Shown: positions 9,076-17,325 of the stretch, piece after piece
Position numbering within the stretch: the first letter of the stretch is position 1
Layout of the letters: each line of letters starts with the position of its first letter
Assembly: GCF_900116445.1 (NCBI RefSeq)
Contig: NZ_FPBH01000007.1
Coordinates: forward strand, 239,696 to 303,695
Direction of reading: 5' to 3'
DNA length: 64,000 nt
From: Paraburkholderia aspalathi
Lineage (GTDB): Bacteria > Pseudomonadota > Gammaproteobacteria > Burkholderiales > Burkholderiaceae
Translations under genes and position numbers: made by a program
Notes under the pieces: generated by a model
Database searches by the model: none
Seen by the model: only the letters and a program-made list of their open reading frames with translations
What the model was told of the DNA's origin: nothing

Positions 9076-9153
9076 TTATCGCTTATTGCTTACCGCTTAC
9101 CGCTTTGCTATCGCCCAGTCATCGCCTCGTTATCGCCTCGTTATCGATTAATG
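9067..9153 (+). repeat. Degenerate 11-bp tandem repeat in the operon spacer
   Basis: The spacer between the FAD subunit and the binding protein is built of units like ATCGCCTCGTT. Copies are at 9067-9077, 9078-9088, 9110-9120, 9121-9131, 9132-9142 (identical to the previous one) and a degraded one at 9143-9153. Two identical 7-mers, CTTACCG, and a related one fill 9089-9109. The stop codon of the upstream gene lies in the first unit. Confidence 0.75.
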
Positions 9154-9171
9154 AAACTCAGGAGCCCCTCA

Positions 9172-10218
9172 ATGAAACTGTTCAAGACGATCGCGGCGCT
9201 GGCCGCATTGTGCGCATTCGGTGCGGCCGCACCGGCATGGTCGGAGACCAAGACCATTTACATCGGCATGAACGGCGGTCCGATGGAAAAGGCCTATACG
9301 AGCCAGGTCCTGCCCGACTTCGAGAAAGCCAACAACGTCAAAGTGGTCGTGGTGCCCGGCACCTCGTCGGACATTCTCGCCAAGCTGCTCGCCAACAAGG
9401 CCAATCCGCAAATCCACGTGGTGTTTCTCGACGACGGCGTGATGGCGCGCGCGGTCAGCATGGGCGTGTGCAAGAAGCTCGACGATTCGCCGGTGCTCAA
9501 GGAGCTCTACCCGTTCGCGCGCATGAAGGACGATATGGGTGCGGGCGTGCAACTCGGCATGACCGGCATTGCGTACAACAAGAAGCTGTTTGCTGAAAAA
9601 GGCTGGGCGCCGCCGACTTCGTGGATGGACTTTGCCGATCCGAAGTACAAAGGCAAGGTGGTGTTCCAGTCCGCTTCGAGCAGCACCTTCGGCCTGCACG
9701 GCTTTCTGGCGATCAATCGCTTGATGGGCGGCAGCGAGCAGAACGTCGAACCGGGCTTCACGAAATGGGCCACGACAGTTGGCCCGAACGTGGTGGAGTA
9801 CGTGCCGAACTCAGCGAAGATTTCCGAAATGGTCCAGACGGGCGAAGCGGGCCTGTTCCCGTTGACGCCGACTGCCGTCAGCGATCTGCAGGACAAGGGC
9901 ATTCCGGTTGGTTATGTGAGTCCGAAGGAAGGTCCGGTGTTGCTGCTCGTCGATCTGTGCGTGGTCAACAACAACCCGGACCCGCAATTGGCGCAGAAGC
10001 TCGCGCAGTTCCTGCTGTCCGCGCCGGCTCAGACCAAGGCCGCCGAGGCCGGCAAGCAGATTCCGACCAATCGTCTCGCGAAGATGACGCCGCCGATGCA
10101 GCAAAGCCTGGGTAACGTCGACGATATGGTGAAGAAGCTGACCGTGGTGGATTGGGACACGATCAATGCGCACCGCGCGCAGTGGGATACGCGCTGGAAC
10201 AGGCAGATCGAGCGTTAA
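9172..10218 (+). CDS. Periplasmic substrate-binding protein of ABC importer (PotD-like)
   Basis: This 348-residue protein would capture the substrate for the importer encoded by the first three genes of the operon. It has a Sec signal peptide (residues 1-23, ending A-P-A-W-S-E) followed by a type II binding-protein fold with motifs such as L-A-K-L-x-A-N-K, G-I-A-Y-N-K-K-L-F and P-x-S-W-x-D-F-A-D-P. The start at 9172 is chosen because CAGGAG lies 7 bases upstream and the signal begins directly; the in-frame ATG at 9151 lies in the repeat. Having the binding protein last in the operon, after a repeat-filled spacer, is unusual. Confidence 0.92.
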   Translation: MKLFKTIAALAALCAFGAAAPAWSETKTIYIGMNGGPMEKAYTSQVLPDFEKANNVKVVVVPGTSSDILAKLLANKANPQIHVVFLDDGVMARAVSMGVCKKLDDSPVLKELYPFARMKDDMGAGVQLGMTGIAYNKKLFAEKGWAPPTSWMDFADPKYKGKVVFQSASSSTFGLHGFLAINRLMGGSEQNVEPGFTKWATTVGPNVVEYVPNSAKISEMVQTGEAGLFPLTPTAVSDLQDKGIPVGYVSPKEGPVLLLVDLCVVNNNPDPQLAQKLAQFLLSAPAQTKAAEAGKQIPTNRLAKMTPPMQQSLGNVDDMVKKLTVVDWDTINAHRAQWDTRWNRQIER

Positions 10219-10518
10219 TCAGAAGATCACCGAAATCGCCACGCCCAGCCAGATTGACAGCACGCCGATAAGGAACATGTGCCGCGCAACCCGGATGCGG
10301 ACGTCGCTGTTTTCCGGTTCAACGGGGCTCGTCGCCATCCAAGGCACGAGCCCGAGGCAGCCGAAGCCGATCATCGCAAACACGAAGACGAAGACGTCGG
10401 ACACGTGCCATTTCGTCTGGTCGTACAAGCCCCAGTAGCCGAGAAAGACGATGCCGATCGAGAAGATCGTCGCCGAAGCGGCACTGAGCGCGGGTACGGA
10501 TCCGGTTGGACTCGGCAT
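10219..10518 (-). CDS. Small membrane protein, unknown function
   Basis: A 99-residue protein with three likely membrane segments (about residues 12-32, 42-62 and 80-98) and short loops. It runs opposite to, and directly abuts, the binding-protein gene. There is no motif that names a function. The clean hydrophobic pattern and the AGG-rich stretch before the ATG (GGAGGTGAAGC) support it being real. Confidence 0.7.
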   Translation of the reverse strand: MPSPTGSVPALSAASATIFSIGIVFLGYWGLYDQTKWHVSDVFVFVFAMIGFGCLGLVPWMATSPVEPENSDVRIRVARHMFLIGVLSIWLGVAISVIF

Positions 10519-10577
10519 GCTTCACCTCCGAAACGTTAGGCTGCTGTTGCCGTCCCCGTCGCCCGCGTTCCCGTCAC

Positions 10578-11513
10578 TCAGGATGTACGGGCCTGCCTTG
10601 CTTCATACGTCTTTAGATGACTATAGGCGATACGCAGCAACGATAGGCCGTGCTCGCCCTTCTGCGCATCGCCGCCGCGCGAGATCAGATCGCCAAGAAT
10701 GTGGTCCGCCTCGGTATGCGAGTGATTTTCGACGTCGCGCAACATCGAAGCTGTTAGCGGCGAAGGTGTAAAGAGTGTTTGGGTAGCTCGAGCGTCGAAG
10801 TCCGGGCCCATCGTAAAGCCCGTGTGCTCCGCGACGCCACGGCACTCGCCGAGCAGGTTTTCGATGATGCGCTTGCCATCCGGCGCAGCCAGAATATCGC
10901 CGACCGAACCGCGCATCAAGCACGTACTCGCCGCGAGTGTGGCCAGGAACACCCACTTTTCCCACATGCGCAGCAAGATGTTGTCGCTGACCACGGCATC
11001 GAAATTCGCGCCGGCCATCGCGTCCGCAATCGCCTCTACGCGCTCGGACGTGCCGCCTTCCAGTTCACCGAAGGTGATCGCGTGCGTTTCGTTCAGATGC
11101 ATGATGTGCTGGTCAGGGCTGAGCGTCGCCGCGATCACGCATTGACCGCCCAGTACGCGTGACGCACCGAACTTTTCCTTGAGCACGTCGATATGGCGCA
11201 TGCCGTTGAGCATCGGCAGAATCAGCGTGGATTCGCCGACCAGCGGTGCGAATGAATCGATCGCGTCGTCGAGACTGTAGGCTTTGCAACTGAGCAGCAC
11301 CAGGTCGAACGGCTCCGCGGCGACACCGGCGAGTATCGTCTTGACGTCGCGCAAGGCGAGATTGCCGCGCGCGCTGTTGATGATGAGGCCGTCACGCGCA
11401 AGCTTTTCCGCGCGGCCGGGACGCACGAGGAAGGTCACGTCCTGTCCGGCCGCTGCGAGACGTCCGCCGAAGTAGCCGCCCACGGCGCCCGCCCCTACTA
11501 CTAGAATTCGCAT
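10578..11513 (-). CDS. 2-dehydropantoate 2-reductase family (ApbA/PanE-like)
   Basis: A 311-residue NADPH-dependent ketoacid reductase of the PanE family. The N-terminal loop GAGAVGGYFGGRLAAAG at residues 7-23 binds NADPH. A helical C-terminal domain starts near residue 175 with the W-E-K-W-V-F motif holding the family's catalytic lysine. Family members reduce ketopantoate for pantothenate/CoA, but Burkholderiales carry several paralogues and many act on other 2-ketoacids, so the true substrate is uncertain. It stands alone between a small membrane gene and the nucleoside operon, with 289 bp upstream. Confidence 0.85.
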   Translation of the reverse strand: MRILVVGAGAVGGYFGGRLAAAGQDVTFLVRPGRAEKLARDGLIINSARGNLALRDVKTILAGVAAEPFDLVLLSCKAYSLDDAIDSFAPLVGESTLILPMLNGMRHIDVLKEKFGASRVLGGQCVIAATLSPDQHIMHLNETHAITFGELEGGTSERVEAIADAMAGANFDAVVSDNILLRMWEKWVFLATLAASTCLMRGSVGDILAAPDGKRIIENLLGECRGVAEHTGFTMGPDFDARATQTLFTPSPLTASMLRDVENHSHTEADHILGDLISRGGDAQKGEHGLSLLRIAYSHLKTYEARQARTS

Positions 11514-11802
11514 CTTTTGCCTCTTGATAGATTTGGGTCACGCGCGCCGGGTCGGTATGCCAAGGCCTCGAAAACCGCCTGCGCAGCACGTCTGCAGAAA
11601 TGTAGCAAAGATTGACGATATGCATCGGCCACAATGGCGGGCCGGTTTGCTGCATTGCACAGCGGCCCCGGTGTTTCCGCTTTATTTCTTATGTCAGATC
11701 AATTGCCACGCCGCCAGGCGTTTGCTCGCGCCGGGTTACGTGAAGAGCGGCACTTGAAGAGGCGACGCCCCTACCAAACGGCGGCAGCTTCGCAAGATCA
11801 CC

Positions 11803-12768
11803 CTACAGCGTGCCGCAAATAGTGCGCTCGTAGAGCGCGAGCATCCCCGGCACATCCACGCCCAGGCACACCGTGCTGTCGGGCCGACTGTCCCAGTCCG
11901 GCGCGGGCACCGGCATCGTGGAAGGCTTCTGGATGGTTTGGCCCACGGCAATACCGTCCGTCAGCACCCGTACGGGACCACTGCGAGTCGTATAAAGATG
12001 CGGCGCCAGCACGTAAGTGACTGCCGACGAGTCGTGCACGTAAATGCCTTCAAGTTGCGCGCTTTGCTCATGAAAGGCTTCGTAGTGCCGCGACACGTCC
12101 CACACGAACTGCCCTGCTGCACCGCCGCGCTCGCGCAGCGACGCCAGATAATCCCGGCTCATGATGGTGCGCTGCGTAACGTCGAGCCCGACGATCACAA
12201 CCGGCCACTGTGCGCCGAACACGATGTCAGCAGCATCGGGGTCGCCGAGGATGTTCGCTTCTGCCGCCGGCGTCACGTTGCCGAGCACGCCGTCCGTGCC
12301 GAACGCGCCGCCCATGATGACCACCTGTTTGACGAGAGGCGCGATCTGCGGATCGTCGGCCAGCGCCAATGCCAGGTTCGTGAGCGGGCCCACCGCGATC
12401 AACGTGACTTCGCCGGGATGAGCGCGCACCGTGTCGATAATGAAGCGGTATGCGGGGCGCGCGTCGAGCGCTGCTTCAGCATCGGTTTCGATCGCGATGT
12501 TGCCAAGCCCGTTGTCGCCGTGAATCCAGGCGAGCGGTTCGGGTGCCGCACGCTTGAGCGGTGCCGCGGCACCCTGCGCAACCGGCACGCCCGGCGCGAA
12601 CCGCCCAGCCAGGAACCGCGCATTGCGCGTAGTGGTTTCGATCGTGGCGTTGCCGAATACGCTTGTCAGACCCAGCAATTCGATGTCCGGATGAAGCGCC
12701 TGAAAAACGAGCGCCATCGCATCGTCCACACCGGGATCGGTGTCGTAGATAACCTTGTGCTTACTCAT
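11803..12768 (-). CDS. Inosine/uridine-preferring nucleoside hydrolase
   Basis: This 321-residue enzyme splits ribonucleosides into base and ribose. The N-terminal calcium-binding motif DTDPGVDDAMA (residues 10-20) is diagnostic of the IunH/Rih family. The second metal/ribose region is visible as G-P-L-T-N-L-A-L-A near 125 and E-A-N-I-L-G-D-P-D-A-A near 165. Its ATG overlaps the stop of cdd (ATGA), and both follow a NupC transporter, so the three form a salvage operon: uptake, deamination of cytidine, then hydrolysis of uridine or inosine. Whether it prefers purines or pyrimidines cannot be read from sequence. Confidence 0.93.
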   Translation of the reverse strand: MSKHKVIYDTDPGVDDAMALVFQALHPDIELLGLTSVFGNATIETTTRNARFLAGRFAPGVPVAQGAAAPLKRAAPEPLAWIHGDNGLGNIAIETDAEAALDARPAYRFIIDTVRAHPGEVTLIAVGPLTNLALALADDPQIAPLVKQVVIMGGAFGTDGVLGNVTPAAEANILGDPDAADIVFGAQWPVVIVGLDVTQRTIMSRDYLASLRERGGAAGQFVWDVSRHYEAFHEQSAQLEGIYVHDSSAVTYVLAPHLYTTRSGPVRVLTDGIAVGQTIQKPSTMPVPAPDWDSRPDSTVCLGVDVPGMLALYERTICGTL

Positions 12769-13154
12769 AGATAAAACGCGTCCGGCAATTGTTCACGCGC
12801 AGTGGTGTCGCGGGTGGCGCCATGCAGATTGCCGAGCCGGATCGGCAATTCGGGGCCGCCCAGTTCGATGATCACCTGGCGGCACGCGCCACATGGAGCA
12901 ATCGGTCCATCCGTATCGCCGATCACGGCGAGCGCGGCGAACTGGTCGCGCTGATAGCCCGCTGCGATCGCGCTGAAAAACGCCGTACGTTCAGCGCAAT
13001 TGCACAATCCGTACGAGGCGTTCTCGACATTGCAGCCGTCGAATACGGTGCCGTCTTTGGTCAGGAGCGCAGCGCCGACCTTGAACTTCGAATAAGGCGC
13101 ATAGGCCTTCTCTCGCGCGACACCCGCGCGTTCCAGCAGTTGTTCCATGTTCAT
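12765..13154 (-). CDS. cdd: Cytidine deaminase
   Basis: This 129-residue zinc enzyme converts cytidine or deoxycytidine to uridine. The zinc and proton-transfer residues are visible as CAE (Cys53, Glu55) and PCGAC (Cys88, Cys91). Its length matches the small tetrameric type. The ATG at 13154 is chosen because GAGGA lies 8 bases before it; a TTG further up at 13178 would overlap the transporter stop and is less likely. It sits between the NupC transporter and the nucleoside hydrolase and feeds uridine to the latter. Confidence 0.93.
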   Translation of the reverse strand: MNMEQLLERAGVAREKAYAPYSKFKVGAALLTKDGTVFDGCNVENASYGLCNCAERTAFFSAIAAGYQRDQFAALAVIGDTDGPIAPCGACRQVIIELGGPELPIRLGNLHGATRDTTAREQLPDAFYL

Positions 13155-13174
13155 GCAACGATCCTCAATTCGAT

Positions 13175-14452
13175 TCAATTCAGCGTCAGGAACATGCCCG
13201 CAATCGTAGCGCTCATCAGGTTCGAGAGCGTCGCGGCGAGCACGACACGCAGGCCGTAGCGTGCGACTTCGGCGCGGCGTTCCGGCGCGACGGCGCTAAA
13301 GCCGCCCGTCAGCACCGCGATCGACGCAAAGTTCGCGAAGCCGCACAACGCAAACGACAGAATAGCAAGGGTTCGCGGGTCGAGGGCCTGCAGGCCGGCG
13401 GCGCTTACGCTTGCGGCATCTTTCAGATACGGCGACAGCGACGCATATGCGACGAATTCATTGAGAATGATCTTCTGCCCGAGGAAATTGCCGGCGATTG
13501 CGGCTTCGCTCCACGGCACACCAATCAGATACGCGAGCGGCGCGAATACCGTGCCGAGCACCGATTGCATCGACAGTTGCGGATGGCCGAACCAACCCCC
13601 TATGCCGCCCACAATGCCGTTGAGCAATGCGATCAGGCTGACGAACGCGATCAGCATCGCGCCTACCATCACGGCGATTTTCAGGCCCACGGTCGCGCCG
13701 GAACTCGCGGCTTCAATCACATTTGCGGGGCGTTTTTCATCGAAGCTGAGGTCCTCGAGATGTACACGGCTCGGCTCGGTGGTCGGGTGAATGATCTTGG
13801 CGAACAGCAAGCCGCCAGGCACCGCCATGAACGACGCGGCGAGCAAATATTCAACCCGCACGCCAAGGCCCGCATAACCCGCCAGCACCGAACCGGCAAC
13901 CGCCGCCATGCCACTCGACATCACCGCGAACAGTTCGGCACCGGTCATATCGCGCGTGAACGGTTTGACCACCGCAGGCATTTCGCTTTGGCCAAGGAAG
14001 ATCGTTGTAACGGCTGAGAAGGATTCGAGCTTCGATACGCCGAGCAGTTTCTGGAATATCGTGCCGAGCACGATCACGATCCAGCGCATCACGCCGAGGT
14101 AGTACAGCACGGAAATGAGCGCGGTCACGAAGATGATGGCCGGCAACACCCGCACGGCGAAAACGAAGCCGCCGTCGCCGAAGACCTGGAACATCTTCGC
14201 CTGCACGAGGCCGCCGAACAGGAACTCGATGCCCGCGTTGCCATAGCCGAGTACGTGATTGACGCCGGACGCAGCGGCAGCCAGGACCGTCTTACCAAAT
14301 GGGACGAAGAGAATGAAAGCGCCGATACCAATCTGCGCAAGCAGCGCCGCAATTACAGTCCGTAAGCGGATGGCGCGCCGGTTGGTTGAAAAGATAAAAG
14401 CGATGAGTAGCAGTACGGCAATACCGAGGATGTTTCGAGCGATCAGTGCCAT
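13175..14452 (-). CDS. NupC-family concentrative nucleoside transporter
   Basis: This 425-residue inner-membrane protein has the CNT layout. An N-terminal set of hydrophobic helices (residues 5-60) is followed by a gate region and then the nucleoside/cation binding core with G-Q-S-E-M-P-A-V near 165 and N-E-F-V-A-Y near 330. Such transporters bring in nucleosides with protons or sodium. The ATG at 14452 begins the first helix directly; the reading frame stays open upstream, but those residues are not hydrophobic. It is the first gene of the salvage operon. Confidence 0.93.
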   Translation of the reverse strand: MALIARNILGIAVLLLIAFIFSTNRRAIRLRTVIAALLAQIGIGAFILFVPFGKTVLAAAASGVNHVLGYGNAGIEFLFGGLVQAKMFQVFGDGGFVFAVRVLPAIIFVTALISVLYYLGVMRWIVIVLGTIFQKLLGVSKLESFSAVTTIFLGQSEMPAVVKPFTRDMTGAELFAVMSSGMAAVAGSVLAGYAGLGVRVEYLLAASFMAVPGGLLFAKIIHPTTEPSRVHLEDLSFDEKRPANVIEAASSGATVGLKIAVMVGAMLIAFVSLIALLNGIVGGIGGWFGHPQLSMQSVLGTVFAPLAYLIGVPWSEAAIAGNFLGQKIILNEFVAYASLSPYLKDAASVSAAGLQALDPRTLAILSFALCGFANFASIAVLTGGFSAVAPERRAEVARYGLRVVLAATLSNLMSATIAGMFLTLN

Positions 14453-14561
14453 GTCTCTTGGTGTTCTTGTGAAAGTGGCAATGATGCTAAACGAAACTGA
14501 TGCTGGAGAAAAAACTTTCAACATCGCGTAACGACTGTTTGCTGCACGGCACTGGGCGATT

Positions 14562-14576
14562 GATGCACGTTGCATC
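14562..14576. promoter_or_regulatory. Palindrome upstream of the nucleoside operon
   Basis: GATGCA-CGT-TGCATC is a perfect 6+6 inverted repeat about 110 bp upstream of the nupC start. It could be the operator of a nucleoside-responsive repressor, but no such regulator is encoded nearby. Confidence 0.4.
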
Positions 14577-14651
14577 TAAACGGCATCAAAACGGCCACGG
14601 CGCGATCGCGGTTCGTGACACCGCCATCGCGACGCGCCGCAGCCACCGATC

Positions 14652-15839
14652 TCAAATCACTTCCAATGCCAGCGCAATCCCCTGCCCGCCGCCGATACAC
14701 AACGTGACGATGCCGCGTTTCAGGCCGTCGCGGCGCATCGAATGAAGCAGGCGTGTCGTCAACACCGCACCGGTCGCACCGATCGGATGACCGTGCGCGA
14801 TCGCGCCGCCCTGCACATTGATGAGTTCATCCGCGATGCCGAGTCTGCGCGCCACTGCGATCGGCACGGCAGCGAAGGCTTCATTGATCTCGAAGCGTTC
14901 AACGTCATTGAGTTGCCAACCCGCACGAGCCAGGGCCATTTGCACGGCCGGCACCGGACCGAGGCCGAACATACCCGGTTCGACGGCCGCGATGCCAAAC
15001 GCCACTAGCCGCGCGAATGGCTCGATACCACGCGCCTCAGCGAACCCGCGTTCGGCGACCAGCATGGCTGCCGCGCCGCTGTTCAGGCCCGGCGCGTTGC
15101 CTGCGGTAATCGTGCCGTCCGGGCGGAATGCCGGACGCAGTTTGGCGAGCGTTTCAACCGTGGTATCCGGGCGCGGCTGTTCATCGCTCGTGAATTGCTG
15201 CGGACCTTTGCGCCCCGGAATTTCGACGGCGACCAGTTCAGCGTCGAAATCGCCGCGCGCCTGCGCTTCGGCAAAACGCTGTTGCGAACGCGCGGCCCAA
15301 CGGTCCTGCGTTTCGCGCGTGAGGTCGAACTGCGCGACGAGGTCCTCGGTATGCCAGCCCGAATGCTCGCCGGAGAACGCGTCGTTCAGGCCGTCGCGCA
15401 GCAGGCTGTCATGGATTTGCGCGTTGCCCATCCGGTAGCCCCAGCGGCCGCCGTCGAGCAGATACGGTGCGCGGTCCATGTTTTCCATGCCGCCGGCCAC
15501 GGCTGCATCGCCGAGACCAAGCCAGATTTCCTGGGCCGCGGATGCAATCGCCTGCGCGCCCGAGCCGCACACACGATTGACCGTCAACGCAGGCACGGCC
15601 ACCGGCACGCCGCCGCCAATCGACGCCTGACGCGCCGGATTCATCCGGTTGCCCGCCTGAATCACGTTGCCCAGCACCACCGAGGCCAACGCGGCCGGAT
15701 CGAGACCGCTGCGCCGCAGCGTTTCACGCACCGCGACCGCGCCGAGTTCGGTTGCGGGTACTTCTTTCAACGATCCGCCGAATGCGCCGATCGGCGTTCT
15801 CACCGGATTGCAGATCACTACTTCACGCGTACTCATCAT
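14652..15839 (-). CDS. Acetyl-CoA C-acyltransferase (thiolase)
   Basis: This 395-residue enzyme is a type II thiolase, catalysing condensation or cleavage of acyl-CoA units. The acyl-accepting cysteine lies in VNRVCGSGAQA (about residue 90), the catalytic histidine in GHPIGATGA (about 351) and the second cysteine in LCIGGGQG (about 381). A further N-E-A-F motif is present near 318. The length is normal. It is a single gene with no beta-oxidation partner next to it, so whether it works in biosynthesis (PHB) or degradation is not decided here. Confidence 0.94.
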   Translation of the reverse strand: MMSTREVVICNPVRTPIGAFGGSLKEVPATELGAVAVRETLRRSGLDPAALASVVLGNVIQAGNRMNPARQASIGGGVPVAVPALTVNRVCGSGAQAIASAAQEIWLGLGDAAVAGGMENMDRAPYLLDGGRWGYRMGNAQIHDSLLRDGLNDAFSGEHSGWHTEDLVAQFDLTRETQDRWAARSQQRFAEAQARGDFDAELVAVEIPGRKGPQQFTSDEQPRPDTTVETLAKLRPAFRPDGTITAGNAPGLNSGAAAMLVAERGFAEARGIEPFARLVAFGIAAVEPGMFGLGPVPAVQMALARAGWQLNDVERFEINEAFAAVPIAVARRLGIADELINVQGGAIAHGHPIGATGAVLTTRLLHSMRRDGLKRGIVTLCIGGGQGIALALEVI

Positions 15840-15884
15840 TCATCTCCAGTTGGACTACAACTTTCACCGTCACATCCACGCGCA

Positions 15885-17315
15885 TCAATTCGCCGATGCG
15901 GCCGTGACCGTTTCGGGGACATCCCAGCCGCCGCCGAGCGAGCGGTACAGCGCGACCGCTGCGAGCGCATGCTCGCGTTTGGCCTGATTCAACGATTCGG
16001 CATCGCGCAGATACGCCTCCTGCGCGGTGAGCACATCGAGGAAGTCTGTCGCGCCGCCCTTGTATAGCTCACTCGACAGACGCAGCGCGTGGTTCGAGGC
16101 ATCCAGCGCGCCGCCCAGGCGTTGCACCTGCACCGCGCCGCTCACCAGGTCACTGCGGTTGTCTTCGATTTCCTTGAGCGCCTGCAGCATGGTTTGCTGC
16201 AGGCCGAGTTGCGACTCACGCATCCGGCTTTCGCTCGCATCGATATTCGCGGTGATGCGGCCAGCGTTGAAGATCGGACTCGTTGCGTTCAATGCCGCGC
16301 TGAAGAGGTTATCGGTCAGCGTCGGCAAGCCGAGGTACGACGAGGCCAGCAGACCATCGGCGAGATTGAGCCTGAACTGCGGATAGCGCTGCGCTTTGGA
16401 CACACCCACTTCCGCCGCGCGCTGCTCGACCGTGGCGTAAGCATTGCGTACGTCCGGGCGCTGCAGCAGCGCTTCAGACGGCAGCATCTGCGGCACGCTT
16501 TGCGCGGGCACTGGAATGTCGCGTGCGTTGGCGAGCAGCAAGCCGTCGACGCTCTCCGGCGTGCGCCCCGAATACACTGCGATCAGGCTGAGTTGATGCT
16601 GCACGGCCGACTGGATGCGCGGGATCTGCGCCTGCAAGTCTTCCAACTGATTCTGTGCACGCGCGACGTCGAGTTGCGTCGACAATCCGTAATGCAAACG
16701 CTGCTGCGTAAGTTTCAGCGCACGGGCGCGGATCTGTTCGTTGTCGCTGAGAATCTGCAATTGCGATTGCGCCCAGCGCAGATCGATGTACGCCGCCGCT
16801 GTGTTCGCCGCGAGTGCCAGGCGCAGTTGATTCAGGGCGGCCTGCCGACCCGACACTTGCGCTTCGGCTGCGAGAACAGCGAGACGTTCGCCACCGAAAA
16901 CGTCCGGCTGCCAGCTGGCCGTCACGCCGACGCCGGCCTGACGCACATAGCCCAGCGGTGGTGGCGTGTTCTGGCGAGAGTCCGATGCCGTCGCGCTAGC
17001 GTTCAACTCAGGCAGCAAGGCCGCGCGATTCTGCTTCGCGAGATCCTGCGCCTGCTTGACGCGTTCCACCGCGGCCTGCACGTCGAGATTGCCCGTCAGC
17101 ACCGATTCCACCAGTTGATGCATGACAGGTTCGCCAAATTGCGCCCACCATGTATTGGCGTTGATGCTGTCTTGAGGAGCATCGACATTCCACGCGGTCG
17201 GGGCGACGGTCTGAACCGTATGCTGCAGGTCCGCGTGCGTTTCAGGCTGCACCGCGCATGCCGCCAGAGTCAGCAGTGCCGCGCTCGCGAGTACTTTCAT
17301 AACGATTGGTTTCAT
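15885..17315 (-). CDS. Outer-membrane efflux lipoprotein, NodT/OprM family
   Basis: The outer-membrane channel of a tripartite pump, 476 residues. The signal peptide ends in a lipobox, L-A-A-C, near residue 20, so the mature protein is lipid-anchored. Two OEP repeats of long coiled helices follow, with conserved L-L-Q-R-P-D-V-R near the middle and Q-E-A-Y-L near the end. The ATG at 17315 has AGGAA 6 bases upstream. It is the last gene of a leftward hlyD-emrB-nodT operon, 10 bp after the MFS gene. Confidence 0.93.
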   Translation of the reverse strand: MKPIVMKVLASAALLTLAACAVQPETHADLQHTVQTVAPTAWNVDAPQDSINANTWWAQFGEPVMHQLVESVLTGNLDVQAAVERVKQAQDLAKQNRAALLPELNASATASDSRQNTPPPLGYVRQAGVGVTASWQPDVFGGERLAVLAAEAQVSGRQAALNQLRLALAANTAAAYIDLRWAQSQLQILSDNEQIRARALKLTQQRLHYGLSTQLDVARAQNQLEDLQAQIPRIQSAVQHQLSLIAVYSGRTPESVDGLLLANARDIPVPAQSVPQMLPSEALLQRPDVRNAYATVEQRAAEVGVSKAQRYPQFRLNLADGLLASSYLGLPTLTDNLFSAALNATSPIFNAGRITANIDASESRMRESQLGLQQTMLQALKEIEDNRSDLVSGAVQVQRLGGALDASNHALRLSSELYKGGATDFLDVLTAQEAYLRDAESLNQAKREHALAAVALYRSLGGGWDVPETVTAASAN

Positions 17316-17325
17316 GCTGAGTTCC

